This document shows, piece after piece, positions 33,096-41,475 of a stretch of 64,000 nt of DNA. Under the pieces are notes generated by a model. The model was not told the origin of the DNA. It saw nothing but the letters and a program-made list of their open reading frames with translations, and did no database searches. Source of the stretch: Heritagella caecorum (GTDB lineage: Bacteria; Bacillota; Clostridia; Oscillospirales; Acutalibacteraceae). Location of the stretch: NCBI GenBank assembly GCA_904419035.1, contig CAJFQL010000005.1, forward strand, positions 1-64,000, written 5' to 3'. Within the stretch, counting starts at the first letter, position 1, and each line of letters begins with the position of its first letter. Position numbers and translations under genes: made by a program.

Positions 33096-35609
33096 ATGGA
33101 AGAGCAAATGATGCAAAGCGGCCGCACGATCGGTGTTAATCTGGAAGAAGAAATGCGAAAAGCGTTTCTGGAATACTCCATGTCCGTGATTATTTCCCGG
33201 GCATTGCCGGATGTGCGCGATGGTTTGAAGCCCGTTCACCGGCGCATTCTATATACCATGTATGAAAACAGCTTGTGGCCGGAAAAGGCGTACCGCAAGT
33301 GCGCCGATACGGTCGGTTCGGTGCTGGGCCGTTACCACCCCCACGGGGATGCGTCGGTGTATGATGCGCTGGTTCGTCTGGCGCAGGATTTCTCCATGCG
33401 GTATGTGCTGGTGGACGGCCACGGGAACTTCGGTTCCGTGGACGGTGACCCGCCTGCTGCTTACCGTTACACCGAAGCGCGCATGAACAAGCTGTCGGTG
33501 GATATGTTGGCCGATATCGACAAAGATACGGTGGATTTTTCCCCAAACTACGATGACCGGCTGAAAGAACCCAATGTATTGCCCACCCACTTCCCCAACC
33601 TGCTGGTCAATGGGTCGACCGGTATCGCCGTAGGGATGGCCACCAATATCCCGCCCCACAATATGGGCGAAGTCATCGACGGCATGTGTGCCCTGATCGA
33701 TAATCCCCAGGCGTCTTTGGAAGATATTATGCAATATATCAAAGGGCCGGATTTCCCTACCGGCGGCATTATCATGGGCCGCAGCGGGATCCGGGCGGCG
33801 TACGCCACCGGGCGTGGGCGTGTGATTGTACGGGCGCGCGCAGAAATTGAAGAAGAAAAGAATGGCCGTTTCAAAATCATCGTGTCGGAATTGCCGTATC
33901 AGGTCAATAAAGCCAGACTGATCGAAAATATCGCCGATCTGGTCAAAGAAAAGCGGCTGGAAGGCATTTCGAATATTGAAGACCATTCGGACCGCGAAGG
34001 CATGCACATCGTGATCGATGTGAAACGGGATGCCTCCCCCCAGATCGTTTTGAATCATCTGTACAATGAAACCCAGATGCAGACGACCTTTGGCGTCAAT
34101 ATGCTGGCCATTGTGCGCAACGAACCCAAAACGCTCACTCTGCTGCAGATGCTGCAGGAATATATCGACTTCCAGAAAGAAGTGGTGGAACGGCGCACCC
34201 GTTTCGATCTGAAAAAAGCGCAGGATCGCGCCCATATTTTGGAAGGCCTGAAAAAAGCCATCGACATTGTCGACGAAATCATCGCGACCATCCGCGCCTG
34301 TAAGGGCGGCAAATCGGAAGCGAAAAAAGCCATTATGGAAGCGTTCGATTTTGACGACGTACAGGCATCGGCCATTGTGTCGTTTCAGCTGGGACAGCTG
34401 GCGGGTCTGGAGATCAAGAAAATTATGGATGAACTCGACCAGCTCCACGAGAAAATTCGCGACTACCTGGATATTCTGTCCAGTGAAAGCCGCGTACTGG
34501 CCATTGTGAAAGACGAGGCCAGAGCGATGAAAGAGAAATACGCCGACGAACGCCGTACGGAAATTGCTACGGTCAGCGGCGAAGTGGATATCGAAGACCT
34601 GATTCCCAACGACGAATGTGTCATGACCCTGACCCAGGCCGGCTATGTCAAGCGCCAGAAAGCGGATACCTATCATATCCAGAAGCGCGGCGGCCGCGGT
34701 ATCAGCGGTATGTCCCGACGGGAAGAAGACCTGGCGGCTGAAATGTTCGTCAGCCGCAACCATGACCAGGTGATGTTCTTCACGAATTTTGGCCGCGTAT
34801 ACCGGCTCAAGTGCTACGAAGTACCGGAAGGGACGCGTACGGCCAAAGGCATCAATATTGCGAATCTGTTGCCCCTGAATCCGGATGAAAAAGTGACGTC
34901 CATGATTCGCGTGCCGCAGGTGGAAGAAGACAGCTATCTGGTCTTGGTCACCCGCAATGGTGTCATCAAACGCACGGAACTGTCGGCGTACCACCATGTG
35001 CGCAAGAGCGGCCTGATTGCCATTGACTTGGACGAAGGCGATGCGCTCAGCTGGGTGCGGATTACCAACGGGCAAAATGAACTGCTGGTAGCGACCCGCA
35101 ACGGTATGGCGATCCGCTTTAAAGAAACGGATGTGCGTGCCATGGGCCGGGCGGCTCGTGGTGTGAAAGCCATTACCATGAGCGATGACGACTGCGTCAT
35201 CGGCATGTCGATTTTGCGGGAAGGCGGCCTGGTGCTCACGGTTTCGGAAACCGGGTATGGACGCCTGTCCCCCATGGAAGATTACCGGCTGCAGAACCGC
35301 GGCGGCAAAGGGCTTACCAATTACCATACCGACAAATACGGAAAAGTGGCGGCCATTAAAGTGGTAGACCTCACCGATGATATTATCCTGATTTCGGCAG
35401 ACGGGGTTATTATTCGGATTGAAGCGGCCTCGATCCGTGTATGTGCCCGTCCCAGCAAGGGTGTGCGGGTTATGCGCATCCAGGGGGACGAAAACCGGGT
35501 GGTAACCTTGTCCCGCGCCCCCCATGAAACAGAGGAAGAAGACGAAGACGAAACCGAGGCAGAAATCGAAACGCCTGCCCAGGAAGAAGCAGAACAGACA
35601 GAAGAATAA
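33096..35609 (+). CDS. gyrA: DNA gyrase subunit A
   Basis: An 837-residue topoisomerase subunit. The catalytic Tyr125 lies in AAYRYTEARM. The quinolone-determining region is RYHPHGDASVYDALVRLAQ, with Ala86 where Escherichia coli has Ser83 and Asp90 where it has Asp87. The C-terminal beta-pinwheel includes the GyrA box as QNRGGKG near residue 730, and the tail is very acidic (Glu/Asp-rich, last 30 residues). GGAAGG upstream supports ATG 33096. A terminator follows. Confidence 0.97.
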   Translation: MEEQMMQSGRTIGVNLEEEMRKAFLEYSMSVIISRALPDVRDGLKPVHRRILYTMYENSLWPEKAYRKCADTVGSVLGRYHPHGDASVYDALVRLAQDFSMRYVLVDGHGNFGSVDGDPPAAYRYTEARMNKLSVDMLADIDKDTVDFSPNYDDRLKEPNVLPTHFPNLLVNGSTGIAVGMATNIPPHNMGEVIDGMCALIDNPQASLEDIMQYIKGPDFPTGGIIMGRSGIRAAYATGRGRVIVRARAEIEEEKNGRFKIIVSELPYQVNKARLIENIADLVKEKRLEGISNIEDHSDREGMHIVIDVKRDASPQIVLNHLYNETQMQTTFGVNMLAIVRNEPKTLTLLQMLQEYIDFQKEVVERRTRFDLKKAQDRAHILEGLKKAIDIVDEIIATIRACKGGKSEAKKAIMEAFDFDDVQASAIVSFQLGQLAGLEIKKIMDELDQLHEKIRDYLDILSSESRVLAIVKDEARAMKEKYADERRTEIATVSGEVDIEDLIPNDECVMTLTQAGYVKRQKADTYHIQKRGGRGISGMSRREEDLAAEMFVSRNHDQVMFFTNFGRVYRLKCYEVPEGTRTAKGINIANLLPLNPDEKVTSMIRVPQVEEDSYLVLVTRNGVIKRTELSAYHHVRKSGLIAIDLDEGDALSWVRITNGQNELLVATRNGMAIRFKETDVRAMGRAARGVKAITMSDDDCVIGMSILREGGLVLTVSETGYGRLSPMEDYRLQNRGGKGLTNYHTDKYGKVAAIKVVDLTDDIILISADGVIIRIEAASIRVCARPSKGVRVMRIQGDENRVVTLSRAPHETEEEDEDETEAEIETPAQEEAEQTEE

Positions 35610-35640
35610 AAAGGACCGGCCTGCCGCCGGGCTTAGTACG

Positions 35641-35677
35641 GGGGCTATGGAGTGCGATTCTATAGCCCCTTTCTTTC
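35641..35677 (+). terminator. gyrA terminator
   Basis: GGGGCTAT / ATAGCCCC stem with a 13-base loop and a TTTCTTTC tail, 32 bases after the gyrA stop. Confidence 0.75.
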
Positions 35678-35695
35678 GATAAAAAGAGGGAAAAA

Positions 35696-36367
35696 ATGAA
35701 AAAAGATAATTTTTTGCAGGAAACGTGCAATAAAACAACCGCCCCGTGCATTGATAAAGTGAACAGGGGGGAAACCAAAGTGAACAGATGTATGGCCATA
35801 GAAGCACCCATCCCGGGAAACGGTGCGGTACAGTGGGATGCATGCATTGCCAGGATTGCAGAAGGAGACAAAGATGCGCTGGCGGCCCTGTATGAAGAAA
35901 CCCATACGGCTGTTTATGGTTTTGCCTTGTCGATTGTAAAGAACGCACAGGATGCGGAGGATATTCTGCAGGACGTATTTGTGAATGTTTTTCTGGCGGC
36001 CGGTTCTTACCGGGCCCATGGAAAAGTGATGGCCTGGCTATTGACCATTACGAAGAACCTGGCCTTCATGAAACTGCGGAAACAAAAAAAGGAGACACTC
36101 ATGTCGCCGGAAGATTGGCACACACAGTTTGCCGAACAAATTGACACCCGTTCTTCCGTCACCCGGGAAGACAGCCTGCTTTTACGCACGCTGCTGGGAA
36201 ATTTATCCGATGAAGAACGGCAGATTGTGACGCTGCACGCACTGGCGGGTTGTAAACACCGTGAAATCGCGGTGATTTTGGGGATTCCGCTTCCTACGGT
36301 ACTGTCGAAGTACCGGCGGGCTTTACGCAAACTCGAAAAACAATTGGAGGAGGGTGACGACCGATGA
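35696..36367 (+). CDS. ECF-type sigma factor
   Basis: Up to 223 residues. Sigma region 2 (ALAALYEETHTAVYGFALSIV, DAEDILQDVFVNVF, GKVMAWLLTITKNLAFMKLR) and region 4 (NLSDEERQIVTLHALAGCKHREIAVILGIPLPTVLSKYRRA) are complete with no region 3, as in ECF sigma factors. Two starts are possible: ATG 35696 after AGAGGG, or GTG 35780 after GGGGGGAAA, which would give 195 residues and remove a non-conserved leader. Its stop overlaps the ATG of the membrane protein downstream, the usual sigma/anti-sigma arrangement. The stimulus is unknown. Confidence 0.88.
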   Translation: MKKDNFLQETCNKTTAPCIDKVNRGETKVNRCMAIEAPIPGNGAVQWDACIARIAEGDKDALAALYEETHTAVYGFALSIVKNAQDAEDILQDVFVNVFLAAGSYRAHGKVMAWLLTITKNLAFMKLRKQKKETLMSPEDWHTQFAEQIDTRSSVTREDSLLLRTLLGNLSDEERQIVTLHALAGCKHREIAVILGIPLPTVLSKYRRALRKLEKQLEEGDDR

Positions 36368-38148
36368 AAAACGGGAATTGGGACGAGAAAATCCGTACGG
36401 CGTATGACCATGCGACCCCGGATGTTTTGGACCGCATCCTCTCCGCCTGTGAAGAACAGAAAGGAAATGTGATCCCAATGACGGCAGGAAAGCATAATAA
36501 AAAGAGAACCGTTTCGATCGTATCGGCAGCCGCAGCCGTGTGCATTCTGTTTAGTGCCGCGATGATTTGGCAGCCTTGGAATGTAGGGACTGTACAGCCC
36601 GAAAATGTACAGCCCGGTGTAAGCCAGACGGGCAATGTAGATTCTATTATCACGCTGGATGTAAACCCCAGCATTTCCATTGATATCGACCAGGAAGAAA
36701 CCGTCGTGGCGGTGCAGGCGCTCAATGATGACGCCGAAAAAGTCATTGGCGATATGGATCTGCAGGGAACCGACCTGGATGTAACCGTGAATGCACTGAT
36801 TGGCTCGATGCTGAAAAACGGGTATCTGGACGAAGCAAAAAACTCCATTCTGGTCACCGTGGAAAATGACGACCAGGCCCGCGGCGATGAACTGAAAACA
36901 CAGATCACCAACGACATTAAAAAGGCCTTTTCGGAAGACGGTCTGGAAGCCGCTGTGCTGTCCCAGACGCTGACCGAAGATGAAGAAATCGATGCCCTGG
37001 CCCAGCAGTATGGCATTTCCAAAGGGAAAGCAGCCTTCATTCGGGAACTGGTGGGCAACGACACCACCTTGACGTTCGAATCCCTGGCTCCGCTGAGCGT
37101 GCAGGAAATTGCCCTACTGTATGCTTCGCGCCAGAGTGATGATTCCGCTGTTACCCAGAGCGGGGCTGTGAATGAGAGCTCGTATATCGGCGTAGAAGCC
37201 GCGAAAAAAGCGGCGTTTGACCATGCCGGTGTCAGCGAATCCGATGTAACCAAACTGGAAGTCGAATACGATAACGACGATGGCGTGATGGTATATGAAG
37301 TGGATTTCCATGTGGGCACCACGGAATATGATTATGAAATTGATGCCAAAACCGGCAAGGTGCTGAAGGCCGAAAAAGAAAAAGACGACGATATGGCCAA
37401 TGCGGGTTCGGGCAACACCTCTTCCGGGAATAGTTCTTCGGGCAATAGCTCTTCCGGCAATTCTTCGTCGAATACCAGTTCGTATATCAGCCGCGATACG
37501 GCTCTGCAGAAGGCCCTGGCCCATGCGGGCGTCAGCGCTTCCCAGGCGGTGGATGTGGATGTAGAATTTGACGATGGCCATTACGATGTGGACTTCCGTG
37601 TGGGCTCCACCGAATATGATTATGAAATCAACGCCAAGACCGGTGCCGTGATCCGCTACGAAAAAGATGTCGACGATGACCGCCAGCATACAGGCACCTC
37701 TTCCAGCAGCAGCTCGTCTTCCAGCTCGTATATCAGCAAAGACGAAGCCAAGCAGAAAGCGTTCTCTCATGCCGGTGTCAGTGCTTCCCAGGCTTCCGGT
37801 GTGAAGGTCGAATGGGATGATGGCCACTACGACGTGGAATTCTGCGTGGGTTCCACCGAATATGACTATGAAATCAATGCGAAAACCGGTGCTGTGATCC
37901 GTTACGAAAAAGACACCGACGACGATCATCATTCTACCACCAACACCAGTTCCTATATTGGCCGGGATGCCGCCAAGCAGAAGGCTTTGAGCCATGCGGG
38001 CCTCAAGGAAAGCGACGTGTATGAACTGGAAGTGGAACTGGACGAAGAAGACGGCATTTATGAAGTTTCCTTCGAAACCAAATCGTACGAATATGAATAC
38101 GAAGTACAGGCGACGACGGGCAAGATCCTGAAAGCCGAAAAAGATTGA
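36364..38148 (+). CDS. RsgI-like anti-sigma factor with four extracellular PepSY repeats
   Basis: A 594-residue single-pass protein. The cytoplasmic N-terminus (about 1-45) should bind the sigma factor encoded just upstream. One membrane helix at about 48-68 follows. The next part (ITLDVNPSISIDIDQEETVV, then ALNDDAEKVIGDMD) is the conserved domain found after the membrane helix in RsgI-type anti-sigma factors. Four PepSY repeats follow at about 275-342, 373-440, 455-520 and 530-594, each with HAGV(S/K) and EYDYEI(D/N)AKTG, joined by Ser/Gly/Asn linkers. The sensing domain of four PepSY units in place of the usual carbohydrate-binding modules is unusual. The ATG overlaps the sigma gene by four bases. 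Confidence 0.82.
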   Translation: MKNGNWDEKIRTAYDHATPDVLDRILSACEEQKGNVIPMTAGKHNKKRTVSIVSAAAAVCILFSAAMIWQPWNVGTVQPENVQPGVSQTGNVDSIITLDVNPSISIDIDQEETVVAVQALNDDAEKVIGDMDLQGTDLDVTVNALIGSMLKNGYLDEAKNSILVTVENDDQARGDELKTQITNDIKKAFSEDGLEAAVLSQTLTEDEEIDALAQQYGISKGKAAFIRELVGNDTTLTFESLAPLSVQEIALLYASRQSDDSAVTQSGAVNESSYIGVEAAKKAAFDHAGVSESDVTKLEVEYDNDDGVMVYEVDFHVGTTEYDYEIDAKTGKVLKAEKEKDDDMANAGSGNTSSGNSSSGNSSSGNSSSNTSSYISRDTALQKALAHAGVSASQAVDVDVEFDDGHYDVDFRVGSTEYDYEINAKTGAVIRYEKDVDDDRQHTGTSSSSSSSSSSYISKDEAKQKAFSHAGVSASQASGVKVEWDDGHYDVEFCVGSTEYDYEINAKTGAVIRYEKDTDDDHHSTTNTSSYIGRDAAKQKALSHAGLKESDVYELEVELDEEDGIYEVSFETKSYEYEYEVQATTGKILKAEKD

Positions 38149-38189
38149 CCTCCTCTTCTCTTTAGGTAGCCGCGTACTTCATAAAGAAA

Positions 38190-38227
38190 GCCGGCCTCCG
38201 GGATTTCCCGGAGACCGGCCTTTTTTT
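38190..38227. terminator. terminator between the anti-sigma and Nudix genes
   Basis: GCCGGCCTCCGGGA pairs with TCCCGGAGACCGGC, followed by seven T on the plus strand. The two flanking genes converge on it. Confidence 0.85.
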
Positions 38228-38228
38228 G

Positions 38229-38774
38229 TTATAGTCTGCCTTTTTGCACCAGATAATATGTTTTTAAAATACCGATTTGGGTTTTGGCGTCGGGAATCTC
38301 ATTTTGCAGGACCATCGAAACGGCCTGTTCCAACGGGATTTTTTCCACTTCCAAAAATTCGTCCTCATCCAGGTGCATGGCACCTTTCCCGGTTACCCGG
38401 CAAGCCCATAGACGGATAATTTCATTCACGTACCCCGGAGTGGGATAGATGTCGCCCAGGTACTGATACGACTGGCCGATGGTACCGGTTTCTTCTTTTT
38501 GTTCCCGTTTGACGGCTTCGAAAGGGTCCTCCCCTTTTTCCAGTTTGCCGGCGGGCAGTTCCAGCAGCACTTGCTGATAGGGGTACCGGAACTGACGCAC
38601 CATGTAAATTTCGTTGTTTTCGGTCAAAGCCGCCACGCTCACCCCGCCGGGATGCTGGACCAATTCCCGGTTGGCTACACTTCCGTCGGGCAGAAGGGCT
38701 TTATCCAGGCAGAGGTTGATGATCCGTCCTGTGAACAGGCGTTGGCTTTCCAAAGTTTTTTCGGTGAGATCCAT
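38229..38774 (-). CDS. Nudix hydrolase, ADP-ribose pyrophosphatase type
   Basis: A 181-residue NudF-like hydrolase expected to cleave ADP-ribose and similar nucleoside diphosphate sugars. The Nudix box runs GKLEKGEDPFEAVKREQKEE followed by TGTI. The key Gly, Glu, Arg-Glu and Glu-Glu are all present, but the position after Arg-Glu is Gln in place of the usual aliphatic residue. The preceding RQFRYPYQQVLLELPAGK is typical of ADP-ribose pyrophosphatases, as is PGYVNE downstream. Own promoter at 38814-38842. It runs against the main gene direction. Confidence 0.9.
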   Translation of the reverse strand: MDLTEKTLESQRLFTGRIINLCLDKALLPDGSVANRELVQHPGGVSVAALTENNEIYMVRQFRYPYQQVLLELPAGKLEKGEDPFEAVKREQKEETGTIGQSYQYLGDIYPTPGYVNEIIRLWACRVTGKGAMHLDEDEFLEVEKIPLEQAVSMVLQNEIPDAKTQIGILKTYYLVQKGRL

Positions 38775-38813
38775 AAAAACGACTCCTTCTGCATGGGGAT
38801 TCTTTTTTCTTCC

Positions 38814-38842
38814 ATTATAAGCGAAAAGGCAGCTGGGAACAA
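38814..38842 (-). promoter_or_regulatory. Nudix gene promoter
   Basis: Minus-strand TTGTTC and perfect TATAAT with a 17-base spacer, about 40 bases upstream of the start codon. Confidence 0.75.
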
Positions 38843-38914
38843 GCTTTCCACTGAAAAGATGGGTATGGAATGGGAAAGCATGGCATACACCTTACGAAAA
38901 AGGAGCGTGATGGG

Positions 38915-39778
38915 ATGCTATATGATTTTGGTGTGCTGCAAAAAGAGATCACACAGTGGGAAAAAGAAGCGGGCCACCGGGCCGAAAGCATAGGCGAAAG
39001 CGTGTGCGGCCGTCCGCTTTATGGGCTATGGATGGGAAGCGGGCGGGAAACCGCTGTGATTCTGGCCGGGTTCCATGGCATGGAGTGGATCACCAGCGCT
39101 GTATTGATGGACTATGCTCGCGATTGCCTGCGCGTTCCGCCGCCCGTTCGGGTTTTGCTGGTACCCATGGCCAACCCCGACGGAGTTGAAATTTCCCTGC
39201 ACGGCGCGCAGACAGCGGGGGCTTATGCGCCACAGGTGCGAAAAATTTCCCCCGACCCCACCCGCTGGCAGGCAAATGCCCGGGGGGTCGATCTCAACCA
39301 TAATTTTCCGGCGGGATGGGAGACGCTGCGAAAAATGGAGATCCGCGCCGGAATCCTGGGCCCCTCCCCCACCCGGTATGGTGGCGAATGGCCCGGCAGT
39401 GAACCCGAAACCCAGGCGGTCATGCGGGCCATCATCGATTCCGGTTGTCACCGGGTGTTAGCGCTGCACAGCCAGGGGGAAGAAATTTATGATGACGTGG
39501 GAGTGGGCATGCAGCCTCCCGGTACCCGGGCACGGGCGCAAAAAATGGCGAAAAGCAGCGGATATACCCTAAAACCACAGCCTCAGGGGCTAGCGTCTTT
39601 GGGTGGATGCAAAGACTGGGTACAAATGGCCCTGCACAAACAGGCCTTTACCGTGGAAATGGGAAAAGGGCAAAATCCGCTGCCGTTTCAACAAAAACAG
39701 GACATTGAAACCCACATGGTCCCCCTGTTTGCCGATTTTTTGCAGCCGGAACCGGTTGCGCCCAATGAAAAGTTATGA
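38915..39778 (+). CDS. M14-family zinc carboxypeptidase, gamma-D-glutamyl-diamino acid peptidase-like
   Basis: A 287-residue metallopeptidase. Zinc ligands are seen in GFHGMEW (His and Glu) and in LALHSQGEEIY (His). The substrate-binding RGVDLNHNFP and the catalytic Glu in FTVEMGKG are present. The small domain resembles endopeptidases that cut gamma-D-Glu-diaminopimelate bonds in peptidoglycan peptides. The start at 38915 is chosen because AAGGAG lies nine bases upstream. There is no signal peptide, so it probably works in the cytoplasm on imported muropeptides. A lipoprotein gene follows 49 bases on. Confidence 0.85.
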   Translation: MLYDFGVLQKEITQWEKEAGHRAESIGESVCGRPLYGLWMGSGRETAVILAGFHGMEWITSAVLMDYARDCLRVPPPVRVLLVPMANPDGVEISLHGAQTAGAYAPQVRKISPDPTRWQANARGVDLNHNFPAGWETLRKMEIRAGILGPSPTRYGGEWPGSEPETQAVMRAIIDSGCHRVLALHSQGEEIYDDVGVGMQPPGTRARAQKMAKSSGYTLKPQPQGLASLGGCKDWVQMALHKQAFTVEMGKGQNPLPFQQKQDIETHMVPLFADFLQPEPVAPNEKL

Positions 39779-39827
39779 TAAAGTGAAGAAAACAGAAACC
39801 GGATCGGTAAGAAAAAGGAGGTTTCAC

Positions 39828-40538
39828 ATGAAACAAAAGCGAAATTGGCGCCTTTTGGGGGCGTTTTTCCTGTGCACCGTGTGTTTGTGGATGGCCGGAT
39901 GCAGTACCCAAACAGGCAGCGGCACGCTGAGTACGCAAGGGTCCGATTCGTCGCAGACCAGTGAGAACCCGGCTTCTTCGGAAGAAGAAAGCCAGAAAAC
40001 GCCGGCACCGGACGGCAGCAGCGGTACATCCTCGCCCTCGAGTAGCCAGGAATCATCCAGCCAAGCGGATGAATCATCCGAAGAATCTCAGCCGGAGACG
40101 TCGGGGCATGCGTCCATCTTGCCGGATATCAGCAGTGACGATGCCGGTTTTGCCCAGCGCTTTGCCGCCAATCCTTTGGATAGTGGGTATTCGTCGGAAC
40201 TGGAAAATGCTTCTACTACCCAGCAGATGCTGGAAGTGAGCAAAAAATATATGGTCCTTTGGAAAAACGAAGTCGATCGGGCCTATCAAACCCTGTTGCC
40301 GTTGCTGACCGGGGAGGCCTATGACCAAGTTAAATCGGAACAGGAAACCTGGGCCGAACAGACACCGGCCATGATGGAACAAATTGAATCCACCGGTGGC
40401 AGTGGCGGAACGACGGCGGCCTTGGATGTGCTCAACAGTAAAATGGTCTATTACCGCAGCCGGGCGGCTACGTTATACAGCCAGCTGTACCAGGTTGACC
40501 CCGATTTTTCGTTTTCGTATCAGGGAGAATCTGAATAA
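39828..40538 (+). CDS. Ser/Glu-rich lipoprotein, unknown function
   Basis: A 236-residue predicted lipoprotein starting at ATG 39828 behind AAGGAGG. The signal peptide ends in the lipobox MAGC. A long disordered Ser/Glu/Gln/Pro tether (about 26-105) leads to a helical domain of about 125 residues (QMLEVSKKYMVLWKNEVDRAYQTL, then AALDVLNSKMVYYRSRAA). The helical part looks like a lysozyme-inhibitor-type (DUF1311/LprI-like) bundle in outline, but without its cysteines, so I leave it unnamed. It probably shares a transcript with the M14 peptidase and ends at a perfect palindromic terminator. Confidence 0.65.
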   Translation: MKQKRNWRLLGAFFLCTVCLWMAGCSTQTGSGTLSTQGSDSSQTSENPASSEEESQKTPAPDGSSGTSSPSSSQESSSQADESSEESQPETSGHASILPDISSDDAGFAQRFAANPLDSGYSSELENASTTQQMLEVSKKYMVLWKNEVDRAYQTLLPLLTGEAYDQVKSEQETWAEQTPAMMEQIESTGGSGGTTAALDVLNSKMVYYRSRAATLYSQLYQVDPDFSFSYQGESE

Positions 40539-40540
40539 AG

Positions 40541-40580
40541 AAAAAGGAAGCGTCTTTTTTAAAAAAGACGCTTCCTTTTT
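40541..40580. terminator. perfect 20-bp palindromic terminator
   Basis: AAAAAGGAAGCGTCTTTTTT is followed directly by its exact complement, with no extra loop bases and T-runs on both strands. It separates two converging genes. Confidence 0.9.
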
Positions 40581-40606
40581 TGTAATGGATGGAAGAATAT
40601 TCCCCG

Positions 40607-41164
40607 TCAAGGGGCCATAAAAACCAAACCGGTTAATGGGCAAAGGGGAAAATCCGGTTTTTCCCCGGGAAATATCAAGGAAAACACCCGGGGCCATGCA
40701 GGCGGCAGCACACAGGCCACCTCTTCCCCCCGCAAGGCCGCTTGCATCACCAGGTCGTCAATCAGCCACAACCGGTAACGCCGGTTGCCGCGGTGGGCTT
40801 CATACCGGGGGCACCCCCGGGACAGCGCCTGTAGCCGGGCCCGGGTTTGGCCGGTGGGGTCCCGGTCCAATAAAATAGCGGGCCGCAGCGGGTCGGCCAT
40901 AACCGATGCCGTAGAAAGGGCAAAAAAACCTAACGCCCGTTTTTCAGCACCGTCGTCCAGTGTCAGTTTTTCTTCATATAGGTAAAAGGCCGGTTGTGGG
41001 TCTTTGGCGCACAACCCTTTCTGCATCATGGTTTCGTATTGGGTACGCCTCTCTTCTTTGGGAGCGCGCAATAAGTCCGCCATAGTATTTTCGCAGAAAG
41101 GAAGCACATCTTCCCCGCTGGGCAGGCAGGGGCGCACCCCGCAAAAGGGTTCGAACAAAGGCAT
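40607..41164 (-). CDS. hypothetical protein, possibly a shortened DUF1015-like protein
   Basis: A 185-residue soluble protein. The start MPLFEPFCGVRP and the later AFYLYEEKLTLDDG followed by RALGFFALS resemble the N-terminal part of DUF1015 (SerK-like) proteins, which are usually more than twice as long. The ATP-site and C-terminal parts of that family are absent. A consensus promoter lies upstream at 41211-41240 and a AAGGAGG site precedes the ATG, so it is expressed even if reduced. Assignment is tentative. Confidence 0.55.
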   Translation of the reverse strand: MPLFEPFCGVRPCLPSGEDVLPFCENTMADLLRAPKEERRTQYETMMQKGLCAKDPQPAFYLYEEKLTLDDGAEKRALGFFALSTASVMADPLRPAILLDRDPTGQTRARLQALSRGCPRYEAHRGNRRYRLWLIDDLVMQAALRGEEVACVLPPAWPRVFSLIFPGEKPDFPLCPLTGLVFMAP

Positions 41165-41210
41165 AGAAAAGAACCTCCTTTTCTAAAAACAGGGTTATGA
41201 GAACCCCTTT

Positions 41211-41240
41211 ATTGTACGGGGGAAGGAATACAAATGTCAA
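41211..41240 (-). promoter_or_regulatory. promoter of the 185-residue hypothetical gene
   Basis: Minus-strand TTGACA and TACAAT with an 18-base spacer, about 46 bases before the start. Confidence 0.78.
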
Positions 41241-41397
41241 GAAAATGGGCTTTTTCTCAAAAAAGTTGATCAAAAAAACAAAGAAACCCGTTGTTTTTCA
41301 CGGATACATCACATTGGGGCGGTACAATAAGCGCCGGTGACACGGACGGTTTTGTTGCGAACATGTTTTCTATTACAGGGAGGAAAATGGGAAAGAC

Positions 41398-41426
41398 TTG
41401 AAAAAAGTGTATAAACGTGATAGGAT
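41398..41426 (+). promoter_or_regulatory. promoter of the GldA/GldG-like operon
   Basis: TTGAAA and TAGGAT with a 17-base spacer, 50 bases before the ATPase gene. The rest of 41165-41475 holds the opposing promoter and no gene. Confidence 0.65.
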
Positions 41427-41475
41427 TGTACCGTGCGAATTTTAACACTATACCCAAAAACAGGAGGGAAAAACC

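Noticed and set aside
33249..35948. 899-codon open frame on the minus strand opposite gyrA
   Set aside because: It is antisense to a well-conserved gene, composed of Phe/His/Gln-rich sequence without domains. A shadow of gyrA.
40660..40673. TTTCCCCGGGAAAT, similar to the Bacillus Noc binding site
   Set aside because: Two mismatches, a location inside a coding region, and the site specificity of this Noc is unknown. Chance is the simpler view.
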